Shown in pieces: positions 63,607 to 64,000 of a stretch of DNA of 64,000 nt. The position numbers and the translations under genes are program-made. The notes under the pieces are model-generated. The model ran no database searches. It was not told where the DNA came from and saw nothing but the letters and a program-made list of their open reading frames with translations. How positions within the stretch are numbered: position 1 is the first letter of the stretch; each line of letters begins with the position of its first letter. Source of the DNA: Pseudomonas lactis (GTDB taxonomy: Bacteria > Pseudomonadota > Gammaproteobacteria > Pseudomonadales > Pseudomonadaceae); contig NZ_JYLO01000002.1 of the NCBI RefSeq assembly GCF_001439845.1, positions 1 through 64,000 on the forward strand, in the 5' to 3' direction.

Positions 63607-64000
63607 ATGAAGGTTCTTGTAGCTGTCAAACGCGTTGTCGATTACAACGTGAAAGTTCGCGTCAAGGCGGACAATTCCGGCGTCGACCTTGCTAACGTCA
63701 AGATGTCGATGAACCCTTTCTGCGAAATCGCTGTGGAAGAAGCCGTACGCCTGAAAGAGAAAGGCGTGGCGACGGAGATCGTCGTGGTGTCCATCGGCCC
63801 GACCACTGCCCAAGAGCAGTTGCGTACCGCTCTGGCCCTGGGCGCCGACCGCGCCATTCTGGTGGAGTCTGCTGAAGAGTTGACCTCCCTGGCCGTGGCC
63901 AAGCTGCTCAAGGCGGTTGTCGACAAGGAACAGCCACAACTGGTGATCCTTGGCAAACAGGCCATCGACAGCGACAACAACCAGACTGGCCAGATGCTGG
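63607..64000 (+). CDS. etfB: Electron-transfer flavoprotein beta subunit EtfB, partial
   Basis: The first 131 codons of a protein of about 249 residues are present; the window end cuts it. [20 protein letters not shown] at the start, [19 protein letters not shown] and [19 protein letters not shown] are typical of EtfB. With EtfA it accepts electrons from acyl-CoA dehydrogenases and passes them to ETF-ubiquinone oxidoreductase, encoded divergently at 61426. GAGGA precedes the ATG. etfA presumably follows outside the window. Confidence 0.95.
   Translation, partial: MKVLVAVKRVVDYNVKVRVKADNSGVDLANVKMSMNPFCEIAVEEAVRLKEKGVATEIVVVSIGPTTAQEQLRTALALGADRAILVESAEELTSLAVAKLLKAVVDKEQPQLVILGKQAIDSDNNQTGQML

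Overview
The window is a chromosomal segment of a gamma-proteobacterium of the Pseudomonas fluorescens type. Evidence is the high-GC codon use, the Pseudomonas-type 5S rRNA, a polar-flagellum locus with flgZ, flgM/flgN, flgA and cheV/cheR side by side, phoP-phoQ, the Bra/Liv branched-chain amino-acid transporter, and at least nine dispersed REP-doublet repeats (GTGGGAGC... or GTAGGAGC...) between genes. The assignment is inference from remembered family features; no database was searched.

Layout. 1-1868: end of an rRNA operon (5S rRNA and terminator) and an MFS permease. 1885-9663: flagellar and chemotaxis genes: flgZ, flgN, flgM, flgA on the minus strand, then cheV, cheR and flgBCDE on the plus strand. 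A sigma-28 promoter lies before flgM and sigma-54 promoters before flgA and flgB. The locus stops at flgE; flgF-flgL are not in the window. 9786-10883: an unfamiliar protein with a papain-like Gln/Cys/His layout, followed by nrdA, which has no nrdB behind it and an unusually structured upstream region. 14731-20369: an RstAB-like two-component system, a phosphopantetheinyl transferase, and a small exported protein with phoP-phoQ behind four GTTCAG repeats spaced exactly 11 nt apart. 20872-25070: a flavoprotein, a lipoprotein, an SDR-like protein without the catalytic Tyr/Lys, and a LysR regulator.

25061-27513 is the most notable system: a four-gene operon encoding a DUF2282 precursor peptide with four cysteines, a DUF692 (MNIO) iron enzyme, a DUF2063 partner and a DoxX membrane protein. 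This matches the recently described copper-binding bufferin RiPPs. 27760-32755: livFGMH (braGFED) and braC. 33097-44474: DUF2288, an MHYT-GGDEF-EAL protein, a YkgJ-type protein, an MFS carrier, rapA, a small hypothetical, and a LysR/RidA/class-V aminotransferase group. 44539-44734: a 38-residue membrane protein recognised as CcoM of cbb3 oxidase, behind an Anr/FNR box. 46231-50500: GntR regulator, ADP-ribosylglycohydrolase-like protein, NCS1 permease and PfkB kinase, resembling yegTUVW.

50618-53653: small conserved proteins, an MFS carrier and a GNAT acetyltransferase. 53888-59130: an SDR, araFGH and an IclR regulator, a probable L-arabinose uptake and oxidation group. 59131-61257: a divergent alcohol dehydrogenase/AraC pair. 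61426-64000: ETF-ubiquinone oxidoreductase divergent from etfB (cut by the window edge), with a PsrA-like operator between them. No tRNA, CRISPR array, prophage or insertion sequence was seen.
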